Part shown: in pieces, positions 47,310 to 59,506 of the stretch
Layout: every line of letters starts with the position of its first letter
Numbering within the stretch: position 1 is the stretch's first letter
Assembly (NCBI RefSeq): GCF_042453785.1
Contig: NC_091663.1
Span: 37,035,001 to 37,099,000, forward strand
Source: Malus domestica
Lineage: Eukaryota; Streptophyta; Magnoliopsida; Rosales; Rosaceae
DNA length: 64,000 nucleotides
Reading direction: 5' to 3'
The notes under the pieces: model-generated
Seen by the model: only the letters and a program-made list of their open reading frames with translations
Database searches by the model: none
Told to the model about the DNA's origin: nothing
Position numbers and translations under genes: made by a program

Positions 47310-47410
47310 CCCGTGTTGGAGAGGGGGAGCACGTGCAAAGAACTTATTCGCTCGCATTTGAAGCATAGCCAATGGGGTTTGCACGTGCCCTGCTTCTCCA
47401 ACAAGGAGTC
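47310..47410 (-). ncRNA. MIR164: miR164 precursor hairpin
   Basis: The minus strand at 47400-47380 is a full 21-nt match to mature miR164 as I recall it (begins UGGAGAAGCAGGGC, ends with CACGUGCA). The opposite arm at 47335-47315 (CACGUGCUCCCC...CUCCAAC) is the star. Pairing them gives 2-nt 3' overhangs at both ends and 16 of 19 paired positions, with mismatches only at miRNA positions 7, 9 and 10 and one G:U at 12. The loop is 44 nt. miR164 directs cleavage of NAC transcription-factor mRNAs (CUC1/CUC2/NAC1 type) and so sets organ boundaries and lateral-root growth. A TATA box lies about 95 bp upstream. Confidence 0.96.
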
Positions 47411-47489
47411 TCACCCGTTTCAAGCCTTAGCTACTACAATGGAACTCTACTCACTCACTGGAATTGGATGAAGGAAGGAAGAAGAAGCA

Positions 47490-47511
47490 TACGTATTTAT
47501 AGCTGCAAATG

Positions 47512-47563
<52 letters not shown>
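47490..47563 (-). promoter_or_regulatory. Probable MIR164 core promoter: CT tract and TATA box
   Basis: On the minus strand, a long CT repeat (GA on plus, about 47515-47563) is followed by GCTATAAATACG at about 47493-47504. A transcription start 30 bp further on (about 47465) would leave a 65-nt leader before the mature miRNA arm. The position is inferred from the TATA box only. Confidence 0.6.
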
Positions 47564-47567
<4 letters not shown>

Positions 47568-47599
47568 TTAGATCGTGTCATCATGGTAAGAGATGAAGG

Positions 47600-50500
47600 A
47601 AGGAGGTATGGCAGAGGAGTAATTAAGATGAAGGTACTGCAGTGCATGGCAGTGAGGAAAACTCTGTCGAGCCACGCCATGCCATGATGTTAAGATTGTA
47701 CGTGAAGATAATAATAAAATTTCAAAATAGAGATATCTGAGGAGAGACCAAAAGTGAGTCCTGTCTGCCTTTTTTCACAAAATCCGTACATGCAATTATT
47801 TTGTGTTGTTCCTTGGAGTCTTGGAGGATTCAGTTTCAATGCCCTCACACAAAGAAGACAAACACAAACCTTTAAAAATTCTATCTCTTCCTTCCGAACC
47901 TACCAATATTTTTGAGAATATCCAAATATTGTTCAATCTTTTATTGCTAGCTAGGCTTGGAAATCAAGAATCTCGGGCCATGATGTTTTCCAAGGCCTCC
48001 TAGATCACAAGAATAACTTATACGATACGCTATTTCGGTAATATTTTAAGTCGATCATATATTGTCATATGTTTTAACTTTTTTCACGTGCCACTGTGTA
48101 ACAAGTTTGAAATAATGTTATAATAACATTCTCGTTGCATAACAATCCTGGATCAATCAAGAATATCAGCCATGATGCTTCCAAGGCTGCCCTAGATTAC
48201 GAGAAAATCTTATAATTTATGGTTCCGATAATATTTCAAATCAACCACGCACTGTTAGCTTGAATGATATTGTTACAGCAACTTCCTTGTTGCATGAAAG
48301 TTCTCATGATCATCTATTGGAATTTGAGTGGGGCCAAGTGGAGGTTAAACTAGCCTTTTCCTTTTGGTTGGGAAGAAATATAGTGCAAGCATGGGAAGAG
48401 ATGAAATGAATAATGTAAGGAGTGCACGTAGGGCTTTGCGTGTAGGGCTCAACCTTTTGAGTGTGGTATTAATTTTATTTATGTTTTTGTTTGATGAGTT
48501 TCTGAAGTAGCCAGCTAGGGTTTCCCTACTCCCTACGTAGATATATGATCATTCCCTATATACGGACTAGGCCTCATGCATCTTTTCCCCTTCCAGAATT
48601 TATGCTTCTTTCTTTCATAAATAAGGACCTCAACAATTTCACACCACCTGGTCATGGCAAAGCTCCTTCAAATGTAAGCATTAGCTCATACCGTATCCTT
48701 GTATTCTGCAACGTTGCACACCCTGCTACTGCAACAAGCGTGCATTTGTTCAACCCCCTTACCACTCTTTCCTGCGCCACGCCAACATTATCAATCTACA
48801 AAATCTTTGATGGTATAACTTAATAGGGTTAGCCAACAACTTAGTGGTGAGCAGTGATGGATTCAAGATTCTAACTTTAGATGGTCCTAATCAATGGACA
48901 TTCGGCGCTAGTCTAGAAACGGGTCGGGGCCTCCTATGCGCCTAGATGGAGTCTAGGCAAATGCATAGGTAGGTTAGGTGGATTTAAGCAAACTTACTAT
49001 ATATTATACAAGTAAGTGCCTATTTACACTTACAAAAATATATACTTATATTGAGAATTTGAGGTTTATTATTCAATATATAACATACAAAATATCATAA
49101 TTTTTGCTTTAGTATTTTAATGAATTTGATGGTAAGAGATGAAAGTGATAGGGACTACGAGTTCAGAGTACATTACGAAATACTTTTCAGAAGTCGTATG
49201 AATTTATAGAGCATTTTTAAAAGTAACGGTGTCAAACATATGATATAAAAATATTTGTTGAGTGATGCATCATCCGTTTGCTAATTAAAATGCTAGGGTT
49301 GCACAACTTGATGGGACAATAATTAAAAAAAAATGAGTGTTGGTCACTTGGGAAATGAGAGAAAATTCTTTCTTCTTCATTGTAACCAAGTTCCAAGAAC
49401 AATAAAGCCATGGTGGTCTTCTGTTTTCCACTAGGTTTAACGTTCGAAATCCTTCAATGTACAATTTCCAGGATTTTGAGACTCTACATTTAACAATGGT
49501 TACGCGCATTAAACACCAATGTTAAATACGGAGGCTGGGATATATATCGGTTACAGCACTGGTTTAGTGCAAAAACCTTGTACCAGTTTTCAAGCTGAAC
49601 CATCTATATGTCCATTCTTTTCTTTCGTTTTTAATGTTGTGGGGTAAGGTAAACTGACAAAGTTGAATATGTAGAAGTGGACATAGATTTCATTTCGTGA
49701 CACTACTGTAAAATTCAGTTTCAGTCATGATGTTTATTCACTCTTGCTCTTTTTTGCTTTAGCATCCAGATTATAGTATACAACCGGAGATATATTTATT
49801 TATTTTAATCCCTCGCATCACAAGACCTAATTTCTGTTTTAGCAAGATAATTCTATTGTGTAATCACTAACTAGTTATTCATCTCCTTCTGTATCTCTCA
49901 CCATCGCATATGTTACACTCCAGCATTTCTTGTTTAAGTCCGACGCGGAGGTTTGTTTAAGTAAAAATTGAAATTTGAGGTCACCCTCTAAAACCACAAA
50001 ATTGTGTTAGAAGAACATAGATTCTGGATGAGGTCATGATGAAATCTTAAGTGTAGGAACATAAATACTTGGCGTGTGTTTGCAGCCAGTGCTTGAAAAA
50101 TGGGGTGTCGTAGTAAATGCTTTATTTGGTCACACACTCATGTATGTATGTAGGGGATTTGAATGTGAAACTCAATCATGCTTCCTTTCCTTCCTTCCCC
50201 AATCCCCATAAACTTCAATTTTTTCCACCATACTTGATTGATATGTTTGACTTGGATTCAAGCACTAAAAAGAACAACACCACAAAAGGTACTTGTGGTG
50301 GTCTGGGTAGGTCCATCTTTATTGGGATTTCTTCATTTTTTTATCCATTTCTTTGCTTTAATACCGACTAGCTATTAATCTATTGATATTTCCCTCAATT
50401 TTATTAGTATTACAAAATAAGGGTTATGCTAATATTTGGGGCAGAAGTACTCTTAAGGTGGAATTCATGTTTAGAAAGAGTAAAACTATAAGATAAATAG

Positions 50501-50720
50501 TTGTTTCTTTCTGTTGAAATTAGACGTTCCCATTCTCTGTCACTCAGAATACGATATTAATGCACAATTTTTTCTATTTGTGTTTTCGATGAGTAATATA
50601 TGCATGTGTTAAAATGTGATTTACAAGGAAAGAATAGAGGAGACAAGTTGAAAAACAAAGATAAATAAATAAAGGCAAAATGTACATGACTACAACACCG
50701 ATCATATCTAGTTCCATATT
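47600..50720. other. Intergenic region upstream of MIR164
   Basis: Contains two diverged direct copies near 47955-48080 and 48150-48275 (both with CATGATG(T/C)TTCCAAGGC and CGGTAATATT-like segments), and a GCCTAG-rich repeat at about 48890-49080 related to 14190-14680. Open frames such as 48545-48823 have no family similarity or splice support. No gene called. Confidence 0.5.
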
Positions 50721-51660
50721 GGTAGCGTTTGGTACGCGAACCGGATGGGACGGAACATGTTGGTTGTTCTGTTCTGCGTTTGGTACGCGTTGAACGGAAC
50801 ACAAATGACCGCGGAGCCACAGCCGGAGGTGCAGAGACTGCCCGGGAACGAGTCACATGAAACTGATAAATCCACAAACCAGATAATGAAGCATAATAAA
50901 CTTAATTGCAAAACCCAATTCAGATTGGATCTTCCTGCATCTGATTCAAGAATCTAAAAAGTGTCTGCATGTAAATTCAAGAACCCAGTTCATAAATCCT
51001 CGAACATTTTCATCAAAAACGAAAACCCCCTAAAACCCACGAATCCACATGCCATTTCAACAAAAACCAACAGATCTTATCACAAATATTGATCAATAAA
51101 CAAAATCCAGATCGCCGACTTCGACTTCTATTCCCTCCGATCGCAGCCCCTGATCGGCCACTGCTTCTCCGGAGACGGTCACGGCGACTCTTCCTCCCTC
51201 ACTATCTCCGAGTCAACTCATCCAACGGCGGCTAGGGACGCTAGCACCACCAAGCCATTGCTCCGATCGCACGGCCTGAATGAGATTGGACCTTCTAATT
51301 CTTCTTCTTGTTCGTCGTCGTCGGCTGCTCTGGTTCGCCTTCTGGTGGTAGAGGAAGGCGTAGGTGCAGAAGTAGTTGGCGTAGGTGCAGACGGAAAGGT
51401 TACAATTTCGACCCCATGCCCTCGGATGGAAGCGAGGAGGATGAAGGAGACGAAAATTTTATAATTTTGTGTTCCATGGACGTGGAACAAGTCGTTCCAC
51501 GGGGAGGTGGAACAAGTCGTTCCACGGGGAGGCGGAACGAAAAATTATCTAAAACTTGTCCCGTGGAACAATGCGTTCCACTCGTTTTAGACGCACCAAA
51601 CGTGGGACGGAATGCCTCGTCCCACTCCGTTCCGTTCCGTCCAACGTACCAAACGCGACC
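50721..51660. mobile_element. 940-bp terminal-inverted-repeat element with GC-rich cargo
   Basis: Left end GGTAGCGTTTGGTACG and inverted right end GGTCGCGTTTGGTACG. Subterminal repeats of GTTCCAC/GGAACGGAACG type are shared with the 58763-59032 element. The interior (about 50870-51480), in particular 51100-51480, is GC-rich and unlike the flanks, as if genomic DNA had been captured; I cannot identify a source gene. Flanks suggest a TAT or similar 3-bp duplication but are not clean. It lies directly beside the PARP2 pseudogene stop. Confidence 0.7.
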
Positions 51661-53828
51661 TATATCCAGATGCTAATCATTCTTGAAATTGAACTTAACT
51701 TGAACAACGAAGCGCTTCCTGATCTGTTCCACATTGTAAACTATGTACTCATTGTGCCGTAATGAACCCTGCAAGGTGCACGTAAACGAAGATTAATTTA
51801 CAATGAAGCTGCCTGCCTGGTTCAACAGTTCCAAACCAAATTCACATCCAAAGTAATTCGAAAAAATGATGTATTTCTACCTCGTGGCTTGTATTCTCTT
51901 TCTGCTTTCCTAGGGGAACCACGACACCGTCATCTAGTAACTGAGCTTCTGAAAAATCTGGTTCAGTTCCCCCAACTCCTTTAGTGCTGCAATATTATGT
52001 TACATGCCAAATTAAGTCATGCAATACACGTCTTAGTTTCGAAAAAAATGGAGATAATGCAACAAGTTTTCGTCAAAAGTTATTTCTCTCACACAATGCA
52101 GATAAACTTCTCGGTCTAAAAAAACACAAAGATTATACAGAAGGGAAGATAAACTTCCAATGCAAGATACCAAAAGCATAAATGACCAGAAGAAGCTTCA
52201 TCACTTAAAACAGTTTAGTTATTACTTAGGAGCAATAGATGGGAGGGTCCAATAAAGAAAACAGAGACGCAAACCTTAGTTTTCCTACGGGTAACTTGTC
52301 CGCATCGTAGTTAGCGGTTAAAAGCTCAGCCATGTCGCCCAGCGCAACCTAAATAAACCATAGTTAAAAAGTATTTAGAACATTTAGTGCGAAAAAGTCC
52401 CTAGGTATTCAGTTGGGCTTTCAAGTGTAGCAGATCTGCGGTAGGGGAAATTCAAATTTTTAATCCAGAAATATTTTTCTCGTCTCTCTTATAAATCTTG
52501 ATCTTAATGATATACAATGCATTGAAGGATATATTTGATAATCTGATGGCAAACCACTCTTAACACCAGGTATTGTTGTTTTTAGTATAAAATTTATGTT
52601 TTTTACTTGCTGAAACTTGAAAGACTACCTCACATAGAAGCAGCACCCCAGATGTACAGCCATTAGATGCATGGCAATACTTTGCGCTTTTGGAGAACAT
52701 GTCTGCAAAGTAAACTCCTTTCCCGAACATCTGACCAGTCTCTGGGGCTTCAGGTGGAGCTATGCGCAAGCCTGGGTTGTCACGACACACGTTTAACTAA
52801 ATTATTAAGCAGTAAAACATTCATACTGTATCTGCACGAGTGTGCACACAGTGACACACACGCAAACACACCCACCCATGATTCGAAGCTAAACCATAAA
52901 GGATCACCTTGAGATAATATACCAACCCAGTTTGTAAGACGAGAACCATGCCACAAAAGCATTCTATTTTTTGTACCAGAAAACTGCTCACAAGAGTAAA
53001 ACACAATTAGAAATTGCTTAAAATAAAAATGTAGGATATTCATGACCAAGAAGGAAATTCCAAGTACTTGTAAAATTATCCAACATTTTATGAAAAGCCT
53101 CTCATAGATCAACCTAACCTTCCTGAAGCGTTCAACTTCACCCTCTTTAGATGTGCGGAATATTTGAACGATATCAACAGTGTAAGTTGAATGTCTTTTT
53201 GCATGAGTATTACGCATATATTTTTTAATCTGACAACAGCAATAAAATTCACAAGAATCAGCACCAACAGTATAAGTTGAATTAGCTTAATTTTGTTTGT
53301 ATTTGAATTTCCATTGCTTATAACTCATAGTTACCATATCAAATTCATGAGAATCAGCACCAACTGGTGTCAGCTCACAATGAAGGCTTCGATAACAGGA
53401 ATACAAGGGATCTCCCTATAATGGTGGCAGAAACATACATTAGTAGGAAGGATAGATACTAGGACATAAGGGCAAGGCCGCAAGTGAAGCATGAGGAACA
53501 AGACTAAAAGAGATTTACCTGCATTCCTGTGTCATCCTTCAACAATTTCGTTGTAACCTCAATTTCACCTAGTGCTTCAACCTTCAAGTATAGAAGAGTT
53601 AATAAACACACAAATAGCACATGTAGGTGGCACGATACTTATTCAAAGGAAAATAACCTTTGATTTCAGTTTGGAAGTTCTTAGCCGAACTATCCACACA
53701 TATACATGAAACAAATTACAGAAAGAATTACCATTTCTAGCTTGTGTTTCAACTTCTGAGGAGTATCAATCACAAATTTACCTGCATTACTCATATTTCC
53801 AAACCAATTAGATGCCTTCTCTTACAAT

Positions 53829-53830
<2 letters not shown>

Positions 53831-53868
<38 letters not shown>
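53831..53868. repeat. (GA)n microsatellite next to a PARP2 splice donor
   Basis: On the gene strand it is a CT run starting a few bases after the exon 9 donor (C|GTGAGTTC). The right copy has the same arrangement at about 62077-62119. Confidence 0.9.
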
Positions 53869-53870
<2 letters not shown>

Positions 53871-54090
53871 TCACGCATTTTTTTAAACCTGATGTCATGA
53901 GGAATGACAGTGTAGAACTCTCTGCAACAGGATGATGCCCATCAAAAATTGGAATTCCAAAATTATTTAAGGCTCAAGGTACCAAAGGAAGAGAAGAAAA
54001 GAGGTAGATATTAGTCAAGCATTTTGTTAAAAGTATTTTAAAGAATTAACATATGAAATCACTCTTTTGTTGGGGTTTTGAAAGAGAGAC

Positions 54091-54109
54091 AGGGGGGGGG
54101 GGGGGGGGA
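54091..54109. repeat. Poly-G tract in PARP2 intron 8
   Basis: Run of 17 or so G on the plus strand, matched by a shorter run at about 62343-62354 in the right copy. It is a likely length-unstable site. Confidence 0.85.
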
Positions 54110-56620
54110 TAGGCAGGGAGGGAGAGAAACCTTACCCGCTTAATTGTTCGATTAATTCCCTGTTAGATGAGCCAATCACATCAGAAATCCTCCGCAGGAT
54201 GTTATAGCCCTATATGTTGCAAAAAATAAAATTATTGGTTCGTTGAATCTTCATGGAGAAACGGATTGAAAGAGAAGACACTATACACGAAACTTCAATG
54301 TTTTGTACCAAAATTCATACTGAATTGTTTCAAGTTAATTTAGAGAAAGTCCTGACAGAAGTTTTAGGAAATATCCTTTTCAGTTGTTCAGCTTAACCAG
54401 TAACTGAAATACAATTATGGAAAATACACGCCCCCTTGCCTTGGAAGCAGCCATTCCTACTTGCAAATCTCAGTTTGACATGCACACAAAACTTTTTCTT
54501 TTCTTGCATAGATGTCAAAATGTGATCTAAAGGAGCCAAGCAATTTCCTACAATTAACTTTCAACAATAAAATAACTAGCATGAACTGGAGGAGACTTCA
54601 CTTCATAGGCCAAAAGCTTACCTTTAGAATTGTTGATTTGCTAAGCTTACCCAGAGGCAACTTATCAGCGTTGTATCCTACCAAAGAAGAAGAATGTGTC
54701 CAAATAAGGGAAAAAGTACATCAGTTAACTAAACAGAATACACCAAAAGAAACGTTTGAGTCTCCAAATAAAATTATTATTCCGATTTAAGCAAGTGAAC
54801 AGCTTTAGATTATTATGAGCTGTAATTTGCAATATAATATCTTTTTGACAGTGAATCAGACTAACCTATTTCCATCACATGCTGCTTCATCATGTCGACG
54901 TTGAAAATAAGAGATATAAAATTTGCAATGCAGGGCTCAAGTTGTGTTTCCAAAGGTTGACGTCCTAAAGCAGAGCCATTCTTTTCTTCGACCTGATAAT
55001 CATTATCAAATAGTAAGGAGGAGCAAGCAAGATAATTTTCCTTTTCATTAGGTAAGACATGTCCTCAGTAATTTGCAACCAAGAATCGCTTCAGGGAATA
55101 AAGAGTATCTCCAGAATTCAGAAATTTATACAAACATAGACCAAGAGTTGTGGATACTGACAGCTGACTGCTCTTCCTTTTCATTGTAATCCATTTCTAT
55201 CCACATATAGCAGGATGGGATAAGCTGGAACATTTTTCGATTGGACCAATCATTCCCGGTTTTGTCACGGAATTTCTGTTTAAACTCCTTGATCGCGCTC
55301 TCGCGGGATGCGTGAGGAGCTAGCTTGTTCTGACCCTTAAAACCTACTCTCCCCCATCTATAGTAAATCCTGAAACTTCCACCAACATCAGATTCTGCAT
55401 GTTACAAAGAAATAAAATGCAGATGAGTACACATAGCCTGAACTTGTGTAATGCGCCAATGCCATGAGGATCACAACTCAATGGACCAGATGAAACTTTA
55501 TTTATGTGAAAAAAGCATAAATGATGTTTCTGTAATTTGTTAAACATTATAATCAGTATTAGTTACAAACTGAAATCGTTCTCAACTTCTCAGTGAAATT
55601 GTCTATAACTTGATAAGTTTGATTGCTAGAATCACAAGTGTCACCCTAACTCCATCTGCATTGCCATGAATTCAAAATTACGACAATCCAAAGATCTAGT
55701 TGACTAATTATTTGTTGAAAGGAGGAAAGGGTTTACCAAGAACTTGAATCAGATAGAATGTGTTATTGTTACGACTGACATTGGTCTGGTTTAACATGGC
55801 ATCGTATATATCATCCCCCTGCACCAAAAACATCATTAGATAATTCCTAATTAGAAACAAATGGAATTGACACCAATTACTAAGCAAGAAATGAAATTGA
55901 CTTATCAATATAGACTTGCCAGTTGCAAAACATGATAATGTGCCTTTATGTCATCCGGTAGCCACTGATCCAGTACCGCCGCACCCTTTTTGGTTGCGGT
56001 TATTATCTTCTCCTTGCCGCCATTTCCTTCCTCATTAGCTAGCATCACCACAGAGCATAACAAAATAAACACCCAGTTGTAATTCGAAAAACAAAAATCT
56101 TAATTGAGACATCTATTACTAGTCATTTCCTACAAAATATTTCTTGGCAGCCAAACACAGAATGTGAAAGTCATACCTTTACCTAGAGGAATGCCATCAG
56201 AATGTTCAGAAAGCCTCTCCAGCTTTTTCGACGCAGTTGCCGAAACTCCACAAAGAGCGGCTTCTTCGTGCAATTGCTTCACGCCACTAAACTTTTCGGT
56301 GGCCTTCATTTTCTCGGACACAGTAGACTCCCCACCTCCCTCCTCTTCAATTAACTTCCCTTCCCTCTTTCTACTAACCCGTGAAGCTTCTGCTGCTGAA
56401 CCATCACTTGCGCCTGTGGGTTGCTTCTTCTCCTCGCGAAGAGCAGAATCGGGCCTCTGAACCTGCAGAAAATCAAATCAATACCAGAGAAGAGAATCTT
56501 GGAGAGAGAGAGAGAGAGGGGGGGGTGTTGTCATACCAGGGTGGCCTTCGCTCCGGTGGTGGGGAGACCACGCTGAGCCAATTGGTTTCCGAGCTCTTCT
56601 ACATTGAGGTTGCTTGCCAT

Positions 56621-57186
56621 TGGGGGAGAGATGTTGAAACTGTGAAGAGGAGGAGGGGGTCTCCTTTTCTCTCCAGCGTCCGCAGCAGCGCTTCTTTTTG
56701 TAGAAGACGTAGGGGAATTGTAACGAGACGAGAGTGAATCAGATTTACGTTGAAATTATATTATATATACTAAAACTGGGTTTCGGATGACAGCGTTCAT
56801 TAATAGTGTCGGGACGGAAATGCCCCTTTCTTGTTTTGTGTTTTGGCGTTATTCTCCCTCTTTTCTACATTGAAATGTCGGCTTTGCCGATGATTGGTGG
56901 GTGTTTTTCGACTGGCCGAATTACCCCTGGGTTCTCATCGTTTTCGAGGGTTGGTGCAGGGAGAAGGTGGGGATTGCATCTGCCACGTGTTGATCATCGT
57001 CCATAGTTGGTGGGTTTCGACCGCCCGAATTGTCCTTTGGGTTTTTAATGGGTTCTCATTGTTTTCGAGGGATTGGTGCAGGGAAGGTGGGGATTGCATC
57101 TGCCACGTGTTGATCAGCCTGTTATGCTCTTTTCGCTCTATTTTGTTTCGTTTTTGTTTTCCGTTTCTTATTTTCTTTGTTGCGTC
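56621..57186. other. Upstream region of the left PARP2 copy, with a local duplication
   Basis: A stretch of about 125 bp occurs twice, near 56890-57000 and 57005-57115: GTTTTCGAGGG, GGTGGGGATTGCATCTGCCA and CGTGTTGATCA appear in both. No gene seen. Confidence 0.65.
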
Positions 57187-58027
57187 TAGGATGGGCAACG
57201 GTTATAATCGGCGGATAACCGCGATTATTTACCCATAATCGTTTATACTTATACCTGCATAATCATTTATTCGTTGGGTAATTACTTAAATGGTTATACA
57301 CATACATATAACAGTTTATAAACGGTTAACCATACCCATAACTGCATACCCATTTAACCGTAACCGTTTAATACCCGTTTACCCATTTACCCTTTTCAAC
57401 CCGTTTATCTTTTTTTTTTTTTACCATTACCCAGTTTTCACCCATCTACATGTTTTTTAACAACTTGAAAATTAAAACAAAAATTATCATAATTTTCTTT
57501 TTTTTACTTTTTTAAATCCTTATACCATTCCAATAATTAAAATAATAGTTTACGGATGATATTTTTAACTGTTACCAATGAAGGTCAATATAATATTTGC
57601 TAAGTATTATTGGGTTACAAAAATTGTTTATAAGACATTTCTGTCAAAACATTTATGTCAATTTCATGGTTACCCGCAAGAAATTTAAATTAATTTGGCG
57701 AATTCCTTGATGATGAGAATCATTATTTCTGTAGCAGTGTTATTGAGAGAATGAATGATGAATTCATTGCTAATTTATTGGGTGCTAAGTATTATTGGAT
57801 TGAGAACATGATTTGTGTTAGTTTTACATATAAAATAAATAGGTAAACAGTTACCCGTTTATAACCTTGGTTAATATTCATAATTGTCCATTTAAATTTT
57901 ACGGGTAAACGGTTATACCTATAACCGTTTCTTTATCTAAACGGTTACCCATAACCGTAACTGTTTAATTTAAATAGGGGTAATCGCAGTTACCCATACC
58001 GATAACCAATGGTATTTGTCCATTCTA
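57187..58027. mobile_element. hAT-type non-autonomous element, 841 bp
   Basis: Ends TAGGATGGGCAACGG and, inverted, TAGAATGGACAAATACC, flanked by a perfect 8-bp target duplication GTTGCGTC (57179-57186 and 58028-58035). The subterminal regions are made of many short copies of AACCGTTTA/TACCCGTTTA-type motifs in both orientations, as expected for transposase-binding sites. No transposase is encoded. Confidence 0.92.
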
Positions 58028-58035
58028 GTTGCGTC

Positions 58036-58762
58036 GCTGTCTTTCGCTCTCGCCTTCTCTTTTGTTTTCTTCTCGCCTGTTTGCTTTGGTTTCGCGCGCT
58101 TTTGTGTTTGCTTCTTCTCGGTCGTCCTCTCCTTTGCTCTGTGCCTCTTTGCTACGTCGGAGAACCCTGTGGTGCGTGATTTTTATGTTCGTTTTCATAT
58201 TTTTATGTTAGTTTGGAAAATGAGTTTTCTTCTGTTGCGTTTAAATATGTCTGGGCTTCGTTCGTTTTTTGGGTTTATCGTTTAATTTTGGTGATGTTGT
58301 CCTTTTGAATTATGCGTTCAAATAGATTTTAGGGTTTTAGAATGCTGCAGCAGTCGACGCCTGTGTAGAAAGAGGTCTGGTTATGTGATTTGCTGAAGCA
58401 GAGGTTGGGAAAAGAGAGAGGGGTATAAGAAGTGTGGTTAGGCATGAGTGGTGGAGGTAGAGAGTTTGCGTTTTGCTGTTTGGTGGGTTTTCCTTTTGGC
58501 CGTCTCATTGTTTTGATCCGTTAGTTATTTAAGCAAATTGTTATGGGTGTGTAGTTTTTTAGAGTCTCCCTTTCTTCGTATGAGGGTGATGCCATTGATT
58601 GATGATTAGTCACACTATTAATTGCACTGACAATTTAGTCTTAGTTATGGATTTGCAGTGGATAGAGTTCATTTTGCGAAGTACAAAATTGGATTCACAC
58701 TTTAGTCTTGGTCTAAAGCAATAATTGGCGTATAAAATGTATTCCTACTATACATTCTATAA
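58036..58762. other. Intergenic, no feature recognised
   Basis: T-rich sequence between two transposons. Frames at 58016-58285 are low-complexity Phe/Leu/Ser runs without support. Confidence 0.5.
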
Positions 58763-59032
58763 GGTACCGTTTGGTACGTGGAACGGGACGGAACGGAACG
58801 AGCCGTTCCATCCCACGTTTGGTGCGCCTAAAAATTGTGGAACGGGTTATCCCATGGGACGAAATTTGGTTGATTTTTCGTTCCACCTCTTCCTCCTGGA
58901 ACGACCTGTTCCACATCCGTGGAACACAAATTTATAACATTTTATGACAAAATTTCTCCTTATCTTTTTCAATATTTACATCATCCGTTCCGTCCTGTTC
59001 CGTCTCGTCCCGTTTGCGTACCAAACGGTACC
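58763..59032. mobile_element. Harbinger/Tourist-like MITE, 270 bp
   Basis: Perfect inverted ends GGTACCGTTTGGTACG flanked by TAA on both sides (58760-58762, 59033-59035). Interior repeats of GGAACGGAACG and GTTCCAC type relate it to the 50721-51660 element. Confidence 0.88.
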
Positions 59033-59506
59033 TAAGTATTCTTAATCTCGCAGGATGAAGGTATACTAGGAATATTTAGTACACTATAGAATGTAACTCT
59101 TTATTCATATAATCTTACTCATTGACTCAGTCAGAATTCAGTTTATCCCTCAGTAAGGTGTATAAAAAATGGTATACTTATTCTACGATTAACGAAAATA
59201 GCCGATTGCCATTTCTTAGATCGTAAAAAATTAGTGTTGCAAAACCAAACCGAAATGTGTTTTCCACCAAAAGGAAAATATCAGATGCAATTAGCACTTA
59301 CAAGTAGACAGAACATAATCCATGGTGAATCTTGGGATGTTCATATGAGCACACGAAAACGAAAATTTGGCTCCGTAATTTTTTTTTCCCTTTTCTAATA
59401 TATCCCGGCAATAATAATACATCGAAGCATTGTATCTCAACGGATTAACAACATTCTAGTTAAGGATCCATGGCTGCAGCTTACATGAATAGCGAAGACC
59501 TAAATC

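Larger units (their letters stand above)
51673..56620 (-). pseudogene. PARP2: PARP2, left tandem copy, frameshifted in catalytic domain
   Basis: Eighteen exons are recognisable: 56620-56537, 56462-56177, 56038-55920, 55818-55737, 55394-55162, 54992-54866, 54677-54622, 54209-54136, 53921-53875, 53781-53732, 53581-53519, 53415-53335, 53229-53119, 52983-52908, 52771-52629, 52349-52275, 51986-51881, 51768-51673. They encode SAP-type DNA-binding segments (NVEELGNQLAQRGLPTTGAK), a WGR domain ([20 protein letters not shown]), the PARP regulatory domain and a catalytic domain ([26 protein letters not shown]). Exon 16 has five A/T where the right copy has four (near 52318-52322), shifting the frame to a TAA at about 52313-52311. 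That removes the last 80 or so residues with the catalytic Glu of NEYIVY. Other departures (VGF, TGQMFG, SLRHNEY) fit relaxed selection. The 3' boundary of exon 3 uses a GC donor. Confidence 0.88.

Noticed and set aside
48545-48823. 92-residue frame between MIR164 and the transposons
   Set aside because: No recognisable domain, no matching introns, and it lies in repeat-rich DNA.
51218-51676. Overlapping frames of 70-120 residues in the 50.7-51.7 kb element
   Set aside because: Low-complexity Arg/Glu/Ser/Gly runs from GC-rich element DNA and tandem GTTCCAC repeats; no protein family recognised.
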